A DNA stretch of 64,000 nt from Balaenoptera acutorostrata (Eukaryota > Chordata > Mammalia > Artiodactyla > Balaenopteridae). The notes under the pieces were generated by a model. The model saw only the letters and a list, made by a program, of their open reading frames with translations, did no database searches and was not told where the DNA came from. Below, piece after piece: positions 1-12,030 of the stretch. The stretch's first letter is position 1, and each line of letters begins with the position of its first letter. The stretch is taken from the NCBI RefSeq assembly GCF_949987535.1, contig NC_080066.1, positions 127,080,335 through 127,144,334 on the forward strand. Reading direction: 5' to 3'. The position numbers were made by a program, and so were the translations under genes.

Positions 1-511
1 AAGAATTGACAGAAATCTCGAACCATATTTAAAAGATGAACTGTATTGAGTCCAGAACAGCAGATCCATTAATTTGGCTATACTAATGATTGGGGCAAAC
101 CACCAATGTGATGGCTTGCTAATTGATAATAAGTGTGAAAACATTACAAATCAGTGGACTGCTCAGGCTTCAATTTTTTTAAACGTGGCTTTGGAAGCAA
201 TTAATAATCTCTCTTCTGATTGCAACTAGTATTTTAAATAATGTGTACCTTAGAAGCAGAGATAAAATAACTTCTAAAAGGTTAAAGGACTATTTAAAGC
301 AAAAATAATAAAAATATATTTGCCATTTATAACAACAGCAGAATTAGAATATGACAATAGTACCACAAAAGCTGTGTGTGTGGTGTTGGAGGTGGGGACT
401 GGGATGGAAGCATAATGTTATAAGGTTATTTAATTATGTGTGAAGTTGAATAATATTATATGAAGGTAGATAAGCTGTGATAAGCTAAATATGTATTTTG
501 TATATAATATA
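1..511. other. AT-rich unassigned sequence
   Basis: No gene, RNA or clear repeat is recognised here. A short GT-rich and G-rich patch lies near 373-405. The frames in this stretch are short and carry no recognisable domain. Confidence 0.5.
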
Positions 512-640
512 GGAGTGTTTTCAACCTTGACACTATTAATATTTTGGGCTGGATAATTCTTTGTTGTTGGGTACTGTCCCGTGCATTGTAGGATGTCTAA
601 TAGCATCTCTGGCCTTTCCCTGCTACATGCCAGTAGCAAG
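512..640 (-). mobile_element. MER20-like hAT DNA transposon fragment
   Basis: The stretch reads as the complement of one end of MER20, a non-autonomous hAT-Charlie element. It runs from TTTTCAACCTTGACACTATT through the segment ending GTGCATTGTAGGATGT to the TGCCAGTAGCA segment. The opposite terminus is missing, so the copy is truncated. It is an ancient eutherian element. Confidence 0.7.
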
Positions 641-644
641 CACC

Positions 645-1300
645 TCCATCTTCTTCTCTTCATTTACGTTGCTTTGTTTAAGTTCAGGCCTTTCATCTGG
701 ATCATTTCATTAGAACCCCACTCTAATCCAGTCTTCCCTCTGCATTGCTGCCAGAGAGCTGGTTGTATTATTCCCCTGCTTAAAATGCTTCAATGACTTG
801 TGATTCTCTATAGCAAGGGGTGAAACCCCTTAATATAACACACACAATCTTTACAATGTATCCTTCCTACTTCTCCAAGTTTACATGTATCAAGTGACAC
901 CTCCCATCTGCTCCTTATTATACTCCTTTCTCTAATCCAGAGACTCACAATCTCTGCTCCTGCCCCTGGGAATTGCCACACACAGCAAGACCACTTCTGA
1001 TCTTGATTTTGTTCAAGCTACTCTGTATGCCTGCATTATCACATCCTACCTTTCAGCTACTGGATACCTATTCTGCTTTCAGGTTTTAACCTTTATTTGA
1101 AATCTCACTCTATCCTTGTACCAGGTAGAATTATGTTCTTCTTCCATTCACCACCATTACAGCTCATTAATATATCTATTTCACCACCTGTCACACTTTG
1201 TTAAGCCTATTTTGTGTATATTTGTGTTCATCTTTGTCTATTTCACAACCGTTTCTCCTCCCTTATATTTTTATCTCCAGTGCTTGGCCTTGCAACTACT
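645..1300 (+). mobile_element. L2 LINE fragment
   Basis: Diverged L2 text is visible: a CCCCTGCTTAAAATGCTTCA segment near 773, then CT-rich blocks and a CAGTGCTTGGCC-like block near 1278, in the order seen toward the L2 3' end. It encodes no intact protein. The open frames at 581-796 and 1116-1313 fall within this repeat or at its edge and are not genes. Confidence 0.65.
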
Positions 1301-1319
1301 GTTTAAAACATGATTGATA

Positions 1320-2920
1320 CAAGTTTAATACACACATAAATAACAGTAAAATCATGTTGTGAAAGAAGAAACAAAAGAATGCTACATTTTAACCCAAAGA
1401 AATTTCTCCTATTTCAATCTTTTCCGTTTGATAATATCCAAGAATATATTTTAACTTCAGCAGCAATTGCAATTGCATATAAAAGGAAGCCCATACTAAA
1501 ATAGCTAATCTGATTCAGAAAAAAAATGTCTGTTATGTTAGAAGCACACACACACACTCACAAACACACACATACATAGATGCATGCCAAATATCTAAAG
1601 TGTAGCCAGTAAAAGTAGTAAGAAGGGAGGATACAATAAGAAGGCCGAAAACAGCAACAAAGCAGTGCTGTTATAGAAATGAATGAGCAAATAGTGCTTA
1701 ATAACAGTGGGGGCATGTATGGTTAATCCTATTATACTGTTAAATTGACTTCAAGCAGTAAATGTTGACCATTTTGTCATCAGCATAATATAACCTCTAG
1801 GCCACATGCTGAGAATCTTTCTCTGTTGTTTGACACAGATGGCATCAGTTCTGCCCCAATACACGTCTGAGTCAGTGTCGCAGTTTGCAGATGAAATGCA
1901 GCAGTTCCACATTTTCAACGTACCATGAGAAGTTCTGACCTGTCACTTTTTGGTCAAATCTTGCTTAATCTCATGTAATTTAAAATGTTAAGTAACAAGT
2001 CAGGAGAATTTTCTTTTGCCAACAACTGACAGAGTGCTATAAAATGGCTAAGGTCAGTGTAATTTTGATGATCTTAAAAATATGATTTAAGATTAACCTT
2101 TGAGATGTTATTACATTTGTTTCATACTGCTGAATTTATACAATAAATTTTTTTAAACTTGTAGATTCAGATTACATTATGAAGAATAAAAGTTAGTGAA
2201 GATTTAAGAAAAAGTCTTGATTAGAATATTTTTAAAAGAAATGCAGTTTTGTTACATCTCGCTATATATGTTAGGCTATCCACCAATAAGGTATTTCCAG
2301 TAAATATCAAGACTTCCCTAATGAATAGATTAAATCAATTATTTATAATCATAGTGTTATTTTATTCAAAAGTATAAAATAATCATATTATAAGCATTTT
2401 AAAATTGCAGATAAAACTTTTCTTGTTCCCATCTCAACCCTGCTTACTCCACAGTCTGGTATGCAATGATGACTTCCTTAAAAACCATTTTATTTTTCCA
2501 GTAGTGGTGATGTTAACAAAAGGGTGAAAAGAGACAATGCAGTGCCCAAAACAATCTGACATACACACAATTAATAAACAATGAATTACCCCAAAGTAAA
2601 GATAACCCAGCAGTCACAATTCAGCTCAAGAAATATTACATTATCAGCAACTTCTCTAGAGTCCCCTGCACTCACTATCCCCTCTTCTCCTCAAAGGTAA
2701 ACACTATCCTAATTTTTAACACCATAGTTTTTCAGTTTTATAGTCATAACACCTCACACATGGGAGATAATAAATGTTTATTCTAAAACCATAATTTAGA
2801 TTTGCCTGTTTTTGAACTTTATATAAATGCAATTGTGCAGTATGTATGTTTGTGAAATTCATCCATGTTGAGACATATCATTGTAGTTCATTCCATATAT
2901 ATAATAATAGAAATTATACA
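1320..2920. other. AT-rich unassigned sequence with a short CA microsatellite
   Basis: No gene is recognised. A short imperfect (CA)n tract lies at 1543-1578. The rest is AT-rich, moderately complex DNA without open frames of note, and a TATATA-rich patch lies near 2896-2930. Confidence 0.5.
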
Positions 2921-2929
2921 TATATATAA

Positions 2930-3565
2930 TTGTTTTGTAGACTCAATTGTTTAGATTCATAGCAAAATTGAGAGGAAAGTATAAAGATTACCCACACATC
3001 CCCTGCCTCCACACATGCATAGCTTCCCTTATTACCAGCGTCCCCCACCCAAGTGGTGGATTTGCTACAACTGATGAACTACCTTGGCACATGATAATCA
3101 CCCAAAGTCTATAGTTTACACTGGGTTTCGTTCTTGGTTTTGTACATTTTATGGGTTTGGATAGATGTGTAATGACATGTATCCATTGTTATAGTGTCAT
3201 ATGGAGCATTTTCACTGCCCTAAAAATCCTCTATGCTCCACTTATTCATTCCCCTACTTCACCCTACCTCCTGGAAACCACTGATCTTTTTACTGTCTCC
3301 ATAGTTTTGCCTTTTCCATAATGTCATATAATTGGAATCATACAATACATAGTCTTTTCAGATTGTTTTATTTTCACTTAGTAATATGCATTTAAGATTC
3401 CTCCTTGTCTTTCATGGCTTGATAGCTCTTTTCTTTTTAGCGTTGAATAATATTCTGTTGTCTGGATGTACCACAGTTTATCTCTCCATCTACTGAAGGA
3501 CATCTTGGTTGCTTACAAGTTTTGGTAATTATGAATAAAGCTGCTAAAAACATCTATGTGCAGCA
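2930..3565 (-). mobile_element. L1 LINE 3' end (L1MA/L1MB-like), inverted
   Basis: Read on the plus strand, this is the complement of an L1 3' UTR followed by the end of ORF2. It runs from the CACACATCCCCTGCCTCC block through ACTGTCTCCATAGTTTTGCC near 3292 to the GAATAATATTCTGTTGTCTG block near 3446 and the GAATAAAGCTGCTAAAAACA end near 3532. ORF2 is not open. The copy is 5' truncated and ancient. Confidence 0.8.
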
Positions 3566-3569
3566 AAAC

Positions 3570-4350
3570 ATTTTTTTAAAGATAAAATATTCTATCTCTG
3601 TCTCAATATTCCTAATACTGAATCATATTCATGATTAATGAGTTAGATATAATACAGAGAAAGAGGAATCATTGGGTTAGAGGGTCACAAAATGACATCA
3701 CATAGTTTTAATTTTCAGTGATCTTTGTGCTAGGTAGTTATTAATCATATGAACTAATATGATGAACCAAAGATCAAGATATCTATTGATTGGTGTAAGA
3801 TACTTTTCTAAGTTATGACTCATTGCTTCACCTCAAAGGACTAAGAGGGCATCCAAATTAGGTATTTATTTACAAAGTCTACTGCTTGTGGTACTAAATT
3901 TCATAATGACAACTGTAAGACAAGGACCACATATTATCTTTAAGCCAGGAAAATGTTTTGTAGCTGAGGGCAGTAGGAGGATATTGATTCATTTGAAAAC
4001 AATGGCTACCAACAGTGTTAACTCCTTTTATATTAAGCTGCAGAAACCTTATCTAATAATAATATATACAACAGAATTTTTGTTAAGTGCCAACTGATCT
4101 TTTGTTGTAGCAAGTAGAAAGAAAATGAATTTCTAAGTTTCACCAATTCCCCTGTGATATTCTTTTGCAAACTTAAATAGTATTACTGTAGTTATGTATA
4201 TGGTGTTACTTTCTTCTGTTCTTCTTTTGAAAGCTAAGGTTACTAAAAATATGTAGTACCAGACCATAGGGAATTAAATCTGATAGCATGTGCTGGTGGA
4301 GCCAGGAATGATTAAAACAGACACAGTACACATTATGTTAAGAGACAAAG
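3570..4350. other. AT-rich unassigned sequence
   Basis: No feature can be supported. A 69-codon frame at 3888-4097 has no recognisable domain and is treated as chance. Confidence 0.5.
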
Positions 4351-4360
4351 TAGCTTAATT

Positions 4361-4694
4361 TTTTTTTTTAAGCATATTAGTGGTTTTTCTTTTTTTTTTT
4401 TTAATTATTTATTTGTTTATTTATTTATTTATGGCTGTGTTGGGTCTTCGTTTCTGTTCCAGGGCTTTCTCTAGTTGCGGCAAGTGGGGGCCACTCTTCA
4501 TAGCTGTGCGCGGGCCTCTCACTATCGCGGCCTCTCTTGTTGCGGAGCACAGGCTCCAGACGCACAGGCTCAGTAATTGTGGCTCACGGGCCTAGTTGCT
4601 CCGCGGCATGTGGGATCTTCCCAGACCAGGACTCGAACCCGTGTCCCCTGCATTGGCAGGCAGATTCTCAATCACTGCGCCACCAGGGAAGCCC
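4361..4694 (-). mobile_element. CHR SINE, AGCCC subtype
   Basis: This is a tRNA-derived CHR SINE, inverted. The T-rich tail comes first, then GGCTGTGTTGGGTCTTCGTT, and it ends CCACCAGGGAAGCCC. The complement keeps the B-box-like GGGTTCGAGTCC near 4630. A target duplication AGCTTAATT occurs at 4352-4360 and 4695-4703. The tail is unusual: two T-runs are separated by about 14 bases of other sequence at 4370-4383. The open frame here is a SINE by-product. Confidence 0.93.
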
Positions 4695-4884
4695 AGCTTA
4701 ATTATTTAGTTATGCTGTTTCAACCTTCACATTTGACTTTTCAGGACTAAAGTATTAAAGAGGTCATGCCAAAGAATAGAACCATCTTTTTTTGTATATT
4801 GTGGTTTAAGTGGCATCTTGGTTGCAGAAATATGGATGAGATAACCAAAATGAATTAATTAAACTAATGATCTGTTCTTGGCCT

Positions 4885-5050
4885 AAACCAGTGATTCTCT
4901 CAAACTTGGCTGCACATCAAATTCACCTGATGAACTTTAACTGCTATTGAAGCCTGGGTTCCACGCCCAGGTATTCTAATTTTATTGGTCTCAAGTATAG
5001 CCTCAGTTTCCTGATCCTAATGTACAGCCAGGATTGAGAACTACTGACCT
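4885..5050 (+). mobile_element. MER5-like hAT DNA transposon
   Basis: The stretch begins CCAGTGATTCTCTCAAACTT and ends GGATTGAGAACTACTG. These are inverted hAT-type termini (CAGTGxTTCTCAA). The core GGCTGCACATCAAATTCACC is typical of the MER5/MER58 group. It is short and non-coding. Confidence 0.7.
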
Positions 5051-5069
5051 AGTCAGGTAACATATTAGA

Positions 5070-5275
5070 AAGGAACATGGATTTTGGAGAGTCAGAATAG
5101 ACCCAGTTAGAACTTCAGCCATAAGTATAATTTATGAGGGTCAATAAAACCTGATGAGGCTAAGCCTTTGAAACAACCATCGAGAGAATAAAATAAAATT
5201 ATTCATGTGAAAACTGATGGCCTAGAATTTGGCATGTAATAGGCATTAATAAATATTATTTTTTTATTCTTTCCT
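5070..5275 (-). mobile_element. MIR SINE fragment, inverted
   Basis: A diverged MIR complement: a TTTGGAGAGTCAGAATAGACC start near 5092 and a GGCATGTAATAGGCATTAAT block near 5231, the familiar antisense MIR 5' part. It is ancient and non-coding. Confidence 0.55.
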
Positions 5276-5439
5276 GCATCATCCCTCCACATCCTGGCCC
5301 TTTAAAAGATAGGAGACCAAATATAACAGCCACTGTTTACTGCCTATGGGGTGTATCTATTTACATTCTAGTTCTGGTTCAAAGGACATTGCTGGGTCAT
5401 ATGAGGGATAAAGAAGTTAGTAAACTTATTTTTCTTCCA

Positions 5440-5665
5440 CTTCCTCTACCCCAATGTCTGATTTGCTGCTTCCTGTTCATCCTTCAGGTCTCCATTTGAA
5501 TGTTATGTCCTCTGGGAAGCCTTTCCTAACTGCTTCCCCTACCCCGACTTAGGTTGGATTCCACTGCATCCCACCTCCGTGATGTTGGTAATGAATCTGT
5601 AGAATTTACTGCTGTATCTCCTAGGGCACATAGTGCCCATTTAATAATTTTAACTGAATGAATAA
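5440..5665 (+). mobile_element. L2 LINE 3' end
   Basis: The block CTTCAGGTCTCCATTTGAATG near 5482 leads to CTGGGAAGCCTTTCCTAACT and then a terminal TAACTGAATGAATAAATGAA near 5650, in the order of the L2 3' end. Confidence 0.75.
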
Positions 5666-5829
5666 ATGAAGGAATTTAAGGTAAAATAATATTACAACAA
5701 CGAGTATAAGGCAATATTTAGCTGACTGTCAAATAGATGGTTGTAATACTAACATAATTTTTATGAGTATACAAAATGCCTTTACATGAGTAATTTTATC
5801 TAATTCTTTCATCTATTTTTTTCCCATTT

Positions 5830-6640
5830 ATGTTTTCAAAAGATATTTTTTGACTGTCCACTGTCTTATGACAAACACTGTTGTAGATACTGGAGATACA
5901 GAAGTTAAAAAGACCCACAGTGTCTTGGTTCTCTTTGAGCTCACAATCTAGTCAAGATAGACAGGGGGAAAAAAAAAGAATAAGCAACACAGTATTATTT
6001 CAGTAGTAGTGAATGTTCCAAAGTAAAGAATATGAGAGAAGGTGACGTTGGTGTGTGTGTTAGGGATGCTAATTAAGGAGGTCTTCTCTGGGAAACCAAC
6101 AACAGGCTGGGATGTGAAAGACAACAATGAGGTGGCCATGTGAAGTTCTGAGGGTGGAAAATTACAGCTCAATGGAACTGAAAGTGCAAATTCCCCGGGG
6201 TGGGTCTGAGTTGCTATGTTCTATGAACAGTGAAAAGCTCATGTAACCACACAGAGAGCGAGGAGAGAAAGGTGGAAAACAAAATTAGACGATAATCGGA
6301 GACCAAGTTCATGTAGAGCCTTATATGTCATGGTGAGAAGTTTGTTTTTCATTCTAAATGTGATGGGAAATCACTGGCATATTAAAGATTCTAGAAGCTG
6401 TAAAGTTTATATCTAAACCTATCAGATTTATATTTTTTAAAAAAACAACTTGACTGACATATGGAAAATGGATTGGGGGGGGTGGGTACTGGTAAAGAAT
6501 GGGGAATATATGAGCACCAGAGTGAAAGCATTGCAGTCATCCATGCAAGAGATGATGGCAAATCATCCTGAGGAGCAGCCATTAGTGGATGGAAAGAATA
6601 CATTTTGGAGTTACAGTAGGCAATACTTGCTGGTGGATTG
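5830..6640 (-). mobile_element. L2 LINE fragment, inverted
   Basis: This is the complement of L2. It starts with a GTAGATACTGGAGATACAGA block near 5883, then GAGCTCACAATCTAGTC, an AGAGCCTTATATGTCATGGT block near 6316, and a CATCCATGCAAGAGATGATG block near 6538. The open frames on both strands between 6391 and 6728 lie in this repeat. Confidence 0.7.
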
Positions 6641-7205
6641 GGTGTTGGGTGGGGTGGTATTAGTTGCATGTCAACAATCCAGCTCTAATCCTTATGATGG
6701 CGGCTTGATGGTTGGGTGGTATGTGTAGGTCTAAGTCCTTCCACTGCATCCCTGGGGATTTACAAAGTAATGGGCTCAGGCAATGATTCTTAATCACTCC
6801 TTCTGAGTATAGCTTTGTGGTTGTCAGGAAAACCTTTGCTGAAGATTAAGAATCTCAACAGTTCTTTAAAGGACAATTAGGATTTGGAAAGTAGTGTGCC
6901 AAAGCACGAAGGCAGAGAAGAAAACAACTTGAAAAAATTGAAGAGGCAGTGAGTGGATCAGTTTGTGTGAATCAAGGATCCGTGTAGGGGAATAGTGAAA
7001 GATACATATGAAAAAACAAACGTGGGTTCATTTTGTGGAGAACCGTGAATGTTATACTAGAGTCCATGCTTTATGGCTTTATGGAACTAAGAAACTTTTC
7101 TGAGAAAATCTTATGACAGCATACCAAGGAGAGTGATCTAGCAGTGTTCATGTAATGACTTAGAGGGGGGGAGAGTCTGAAAGCAAGGAGACCATGCAAA
7201 TACCA
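6640..7205. other. Unassigned sequence, possibly further L2
   Basis: No gene is recognised. The stretch continues downstream of the inverted L2 in plausible L2 style (AG-rich, with a GTGCCAAAGCACGAAGGCAG block near 6896), but no boundary can be set. 6470-6485 is a short G-run. Confidence 0.4.
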
Positions 7206-7315
7206 TTCAAGTAGGATTATTCATCCATCCAAGTGAACATCTACTTGTTCACTTAACATTCATTGAGCACCTGCTGTGTGCTAAAAACAATGGTCACTAG
7301 GACTCTGCTCTTATC
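7206..7315 (-). mobile_element. Short L2 3'-end remnant, inverted
   Basis: The sequence CATTCATTGAGCACCTGCTG with GTGCTAAAAACAATGG after it is the complement of an L2 3' tail. The fragment is only about 100 bp. Confidence 0.5.
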
Positions 7316-7860
7316 TAAAAGTATCAATAGAATCAAATATGGTCAGGAAAAGCTGTAGCTAGACATACTCTTAAGAAGAGGTTAAATATATAAACCACTT
7401 AAATCATCAAAGAAAATATCTGGAAAAGAATCTTGCTTTTATTATTCTGATTCTCTGACATTATGAGTCATAGCTCTAAGGTATGTTTGTGCACATGAGA
7501 TTTATTATTTTCAAGGGATAGATTTCTAAATACCGTCCTATAAAATTAATTGGATATTTTATAAACTCACAAATGCGTGTTCTGAAGGCCTCCCAACTGA
7601 TAAATATTTAAAAGAGCCAGATATAACTTAAATCAAGCTATTACTTTATTTTATAATATTAGTGTACAGCATTCCACACACTTCAAATATTTTACATATA
7701 AACAAATTAGTTGTTATAAAACTAAAAGATACCACTCACCATTGGATGATTGCACTAATCTAAGTCCCTTTTAACTTATATGTGGGAAAATCTATAAAAC
7801 TAAAATAAAAGTCTTTTCCTAGTTTTAGATTACATGATAGCTTGTATGGATTTTTGTTAG
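7316..7860. other. AT-rich unassigned sequence
   Basis: No feature can be supported here. Confidence 0.5.
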
Positions 7861-7871
7861 ATGGAACTTCT

Positions 7872-8167
7872 TTTTTTTCAAATTTTTTATTCATTTATTT
7901 ATTGGCTGCATTCGGTCTTCATTGTTGCGTGCAGGCTTTCTCTATTTGCCGCGAGCGGGGTCTATTCTCCGTTGCGGTGCATGGGCTTCTCTTTGCAGTG
8001 ACTTCTCTTGTTTCGGAGCACAGGCTCTAGGCGCGTGGGCTTCAGTAGTTGTGGTTCACGAGCTTAGTTGCTCTGTGGCATGCGGGATTTTCCCTGACCA
8101 GGGATCGAACCCATGTCCCCTGTACTGGCAGGCGGATTCTTAACCACTGCACCACCAGGGAAGTCCC
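7872..8167 (-). mobile_element. CHR SINE, AGTCCC subtype
   Basis: Inverted CHR SINE from the T-rich tail and GGCTGCATTCGGTCTTCATT to ACCACCAGGGAAGTCCC. The 11-base target duplication ATGGAACTTCT is perfect at 7861-7871 and 8168-8178, so the insertion is complete at both ends. The B-box complement is GGGATCGAACCC near 8100. Confidence 0.95.
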
Positions 8168-8179
8168 ATGGAACTTCTA

Positions 8180-8880
8180 ACAGTAATGTATCAAGTCCCA
8201 GTCTAACTATGTTCAATACTATCATCCAAGACAAAAGGCATAGAGGGAACATAATAAAATAAATATTGAGTATATTCTAGGAATTTGAAAACAAGGTGAA
8301 AATATCTGATTTTCCAGCCTCAACAAAAGAACAGTGACTAAAGATTGAAGGAAGGTATACAAAATCCAGTGGGAGAAAAACAAACAAAAAAAGGATACCA
8401 GGAGATGGTGGTGAAAGTTACTGCCAGCCACAGCACTGGTGGTTTGCAAGGAACAGCACAGGGGGAGGCTGGCTCCAGCTTCCTACTTCTTCATGAAATG
8501 CTTCAGTCCCAAGATTAAGGACCTCTTTCTCTGAACACATGCCTAATTTTATATAAATGTCAATGCAAAAATAAAGTGCTTGAAAACCATTTAGATATCA
8601 CATTTTCAGGAATTTTAGGAAGTGAGCTTTACCTATATGCAAGTGTAATTCTACTCTAGAATAGATTGTCATCACATATTAGCAGGAAAAAAAAATATTC
8701 CTGATAAAGCCACATATTAGTATTTACACAGTAGGAGAAATTTCCCAGTCAACTCCTAATGTTGATTATTTTGCAGTGAATTTTACTTAGTCTCTGTTTA
8801 TTTTTATACCTATGCTTTGAATCCATTACAGCCAAACAATAAGTATATTGTTCTTTATGTTATCCTAGAGAGTAGAACAT
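8180..8880. other. Unassigned sequence
   Basis: No gene or repeat family is recognised. The 75-codon minus-strand frame at 8222-8449 has no domain. Confidence 0.5.
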
Positions 8881-8895
8881 AACTCTGGGTTTTTG

Positions 8896-9199
8896 TTTGT
8901 TTGTTTGTTTATTAATTAATTAATTTATTTATTTTTGGCTGTGTTGGGTCTTCGTTTCCGTGCGAGGGCTTCCCCTAGTTGGGGCAAGCGGGGGCCACTC
9001 TTCATCACGGTGCGCGGGCCTCTCACTATCGCGGCTTCTCTTGTTGGGGAGCACAGGCTCCAGATGCGCAGGCTCAGTAGTTGTGGCTCACGGGCCTAGT
9101 TGCTCCGCGGCATGTGGGATCTTCCCAGACCAGGGCTCGAACCCATGTCCCCTGCATTTGCAGGCAGATTCTCAACCACTGCACCACCAGGGAAGCCCC
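8896..9199 (-). mobile_element. CHR SINE, AGCCC subtype
   Basis: Inverted CHR SINE. A TTTG/TTAA/TTTA tail is followed by GGCTGTGTTGGGTCTTCGTT and the end ACCACCAGGGAAGCCC. The target duplication CTCTGGGTTTT lies at 8883-8893 and 9202-9212. The GGGCTCGAACCC segment near 9132 is the B-box complement. Both open frames here are SINE by-products. Confidence 0.94.
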
Positions 9200-9212
9200 A
9201 GCTCTGGGTTTT

Positions 9213-10293
9213 AATTACTCACATGAGATAGGTAAATTTTTCAGAGATGAAAGTTATCTGATAAATTCATTAGACAGACCTAAACAGAGTTATAGCTACA
9301 ATATGTGCTTGCTTGGGAGTTTGCTCTCAGAGAATATTTCCTTCACACAGTGTTTTTGAAAACTACATTCTGTTTTCAAAGTAATACTTGTATTAGGAAA
9401 TAAGCTGATAATATCACATTTTCTTCTAGAGAACTTTAGAAACTTTCTAGAAAATGTGAAAAATGTGCATATGGTTCTTGTCTCTAAATAATTTAACTTA
9501 ATACTTAAAGTAAATTGTTGAATAAAACCAGATAATTGCATTAAAACAAGTAAAATTGCATAACACAAAATTCTTTACTAAGAACCATATCAGTTAATGA
9601 GTAGTGTTATAAAAGGTAAAAGAAAAAAAGAGAACATTTAATCAAGAGGTAACATGGCTCTAAAGATCATTTAGTAAGCGGTTACTTCTGTTTCACTGAA
9701 AACCAGCAGGCTGTGCCTTCAGTCAGTTTCCAAGTGAGGCAAAGCAAATGCTATGATGTCTTGCTTTAAACATAGACAAAGTTAACCAATCAAAATCAAC
9801 ACAATTCATGACTGTAAGATGCATGAATTTTTAAATTAATTAAATTGCTTTTAAATAAACTTGAGAAAAGACCTTGAAGTTATGCCCAGCAGTCAATTAA
9901 TAAAGCTTAATTTAGTCCCATCTCTTTAAAAACAAAGGCTATGAGAATGTAAGTGTATTTTCTATAGAATGGTTAAGGTTTATCAGTTACTCAGCTGAGA
10001 AATTTGAATATCTTCTCCATATAGAATATCATAATGCATTAAATTGTCCATGTGACAAAACTCCATGTAAAGATGAATTAATGGACACCATTCTATTTCT
10101 TCTGACCTATTTTCTCTGATTTTACAAAACAATAATGAATGATTGAGAAAAATTGGTAGCTCAGAGATATTAGCAGAGCCTGTGTAACAGATGAAGGTAA
10201 CATCTTTTGAGCAACAATTGAAAAATTTAACCCATAGCTCAATAGCTGAAACTATATTTATAATCTTCAACTTCTAATGACATCTAACTTTTA
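9213..10293. other. AT-rich unassigned sequence
   Basis: No supported feature. Two minus-strand frames of 90 and 95 codons (9296-9568, 9983-10270) show no domain, no GC-content shift and no exon signals. Confidence 0.5.
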
Positions 10294-10303
10294 TTCTTCA
10301 GTT

Positions 10304-10456
10304 GTTCTTTTTTTAACATCTTTATTGGAGTATAATTGCTTTACAATGTTGTGTTAGTTTCTGCTGTATAACAAAGTGATTCAGTTATAAGTATACATAT
10401 ATCCCCATATCTCCTCCCTCTTGTGCCTCCCTCCCACCCTTCCTATCCCTCCTCTC
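10304..10456 (-). mobile_element. Cetartiodactyl L1 3' end, inverted
   Basis: The text TTTATTGGAGTATAATTGCT, then TTTCTGCTGTATAACAAAGTG and a CATATATCCCC block, is the complement of the L1 3' UTR common in cetartiodactyls. The target duplication TTCTTCAGTT at 10294-10303 and 10457-10466 is perfect. The copy is therefore a very short, 5'-truncated retrotransposition of about 150 bp. Confidence 0.88.
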
Positions 10457-10466
10457 TTCTTCAGTT

Positions 10467-10676
10467 TTATTGGTTAAGAAAGATTAGTCAGTATTCTTCC
10501 TGATTCAGCCTGTCGTTCTGCCAACTATTGCATATGGCTTTATGATGTTGAAGGTAAGTTTAATGACAACAAAACCACAGTTAATAGCGTCCAACTCTCC
10601 CTGAAAGAATCAGGAGACTTTGTAAAGGAGGTGATAGATGAATTAGATCTTAAAAAATTAACTTTCACATTAAAAA
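10467..10676. other. Unassigned sequence
   Basis: Nothing recognised. Confidence 0.5.
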
Positions 10677-10740
10677 AATACATATGTATATATATGTATA
10701 TATAAAATTATATATATATATATATGTATATATATATACT
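10677..10740. repeat. (TA)n-rich microsatellite
   Basis: Alternating TA with scattered G gives TATATATGTATATATA-type text. It could form cruciforms. Confidence 0.85.
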
Positions 10741-11045
10741 GGGTAAGAAACACTAAATCTGGTCATTCTAAGCTCTTAAATTCTATTAACTATTTCAGGA
10801 AAAATTAAAACTGTTTTTAATAAGCCTGTCATTAATTTTGCAGTTAAGCAAGTCAAATATGTAGTAATTAAACTTTTTAGAATGAACATTTTTGTGAGAG
10901 ATGTTAATCGTATTATGAAATACTTTGTACTTTTAATTTTTATCCTTCTCTCTTTTGGAACTTAATGAACAGGCAGTATTTGAACCTACCAGGTACACAG
11001 TACTTTAGAAAGCATTAGGACTAAAGCATGAATTTGATGTGTTGA
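10741..11045. other. Unassigned AT-rich sequence
   Basis: Nothing recognised beyond background AT-rich DNA. Confidence 0.5.
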
Positions 11046-11049
11046 TTCC

Positions 11050-11960
11050 TTCCTCATTCATCCATTGAAAAAATGTGATTTAAGTAACCCCTATTTTTCT
11101 GGAACTACGCTTGGAACTGGGGATTAAATTATGAGGAAAAAAATCAATCCAATAAATATACAAATGCAATTGAGACAAGTACTATAAAGGAGAACTATAT
11201 GGGGCAATGAGAGAATATACAAGAGGGGTCTGACCTCATCAAAGATGTCAGAAAGGACTTTCCAGAGCATATGACACAAGAGCAAAAATACAAAGGATGC
11301 CTAGTAATTAACTAAGTGAATACAGGTGTGTAGGGAATGAGGAAGCACATTCCAGGTGGAGGGAAAATCATGTGCAAAGGTGAAGACATATTAGAGGCAG
11401 TGCAAGTAAGATGAGAGAAAGGTCATTGTGCCTAGAGAGGAATGATCTAGCCCCTTCTGAAATTTATAGGACAAATTATAGAGTTTTAATTTAATTTTAA
11501 GAAAAGGGTAAGCCATTGAAATGTTTTAAGGAAAGAGGTGAATTCATTAGATTTGTGCTTCCAAAAGATAATCCTGGCTACAGGGTAATTCTGGATAACT
11601 TATTAACAGGAGTCCAGACTGGAAGTGGGCACAAAAATTAGGAAAGAAGACCTAAGGAAAGAGAATGGTTACTTATTTTAGGATACTGGTACAGCTGGAA
11701 GAGAGAAATGGATATACTTGAGATATGTTTAGGGAGTAAAATCATGAGAACTTGGTGATGGATGCATTTGGAAGTAAAGGATGACCCAAAGTGTCTGATA
11801 TATTTAACTAGCAGAATTATACGCCATTAATTAAGATGGTAAACACTGGGAAAATATCAAATATTGGAAAGGGTTTGGAGGCTGTTCATGAGTTCATTTT
11901 TGGAAAAATTAGGTTCAAAATATATCCTGGGGACATATCACAAAATATCCCAGAAGGGAA
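11050..11960 (-). mobile_element. Long L2 LINE fragment, inverted
   Basis: Complement of L2: GGAACTGGGGATTAAATTATG near 11112, a GGAAGCACATTCCAGGTGGA block near 11341, a TAAGCCATTGAAATGTTTTAA block near 11509, and AAAGATAATCCTGGCTACAG near 11564. The order matches the complement of the L2 3' portion. The 68-codon frame at 11836-12042 overlaps its end and is not a gene. Confidence 0.72.
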
Positions 11961-12030
11961 ATCACCACTTCTTAGCTGGTCTAGAGTTCGTAAAGGAAGT
12001 CTAAATTGGAAATACAGATGTGTGAGTCAT

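Noticed and set aside
6391..6728. 92-codon frames on both strands
   Set aside because: Antiparallel open frames within L2-derived sequence, no domain.
8960..9359. Overlapping frames giving similar peptides (SCSAACGIFPDQGSNPCPLH) at 7.9, 8.9, 14.3, 19.6 and 51.3 kb, suggesting a protein family
   Set aside because: They are translations of CHR SINE copies; the similarity is at DNA level and follows the SINE boundaries and target duplications.
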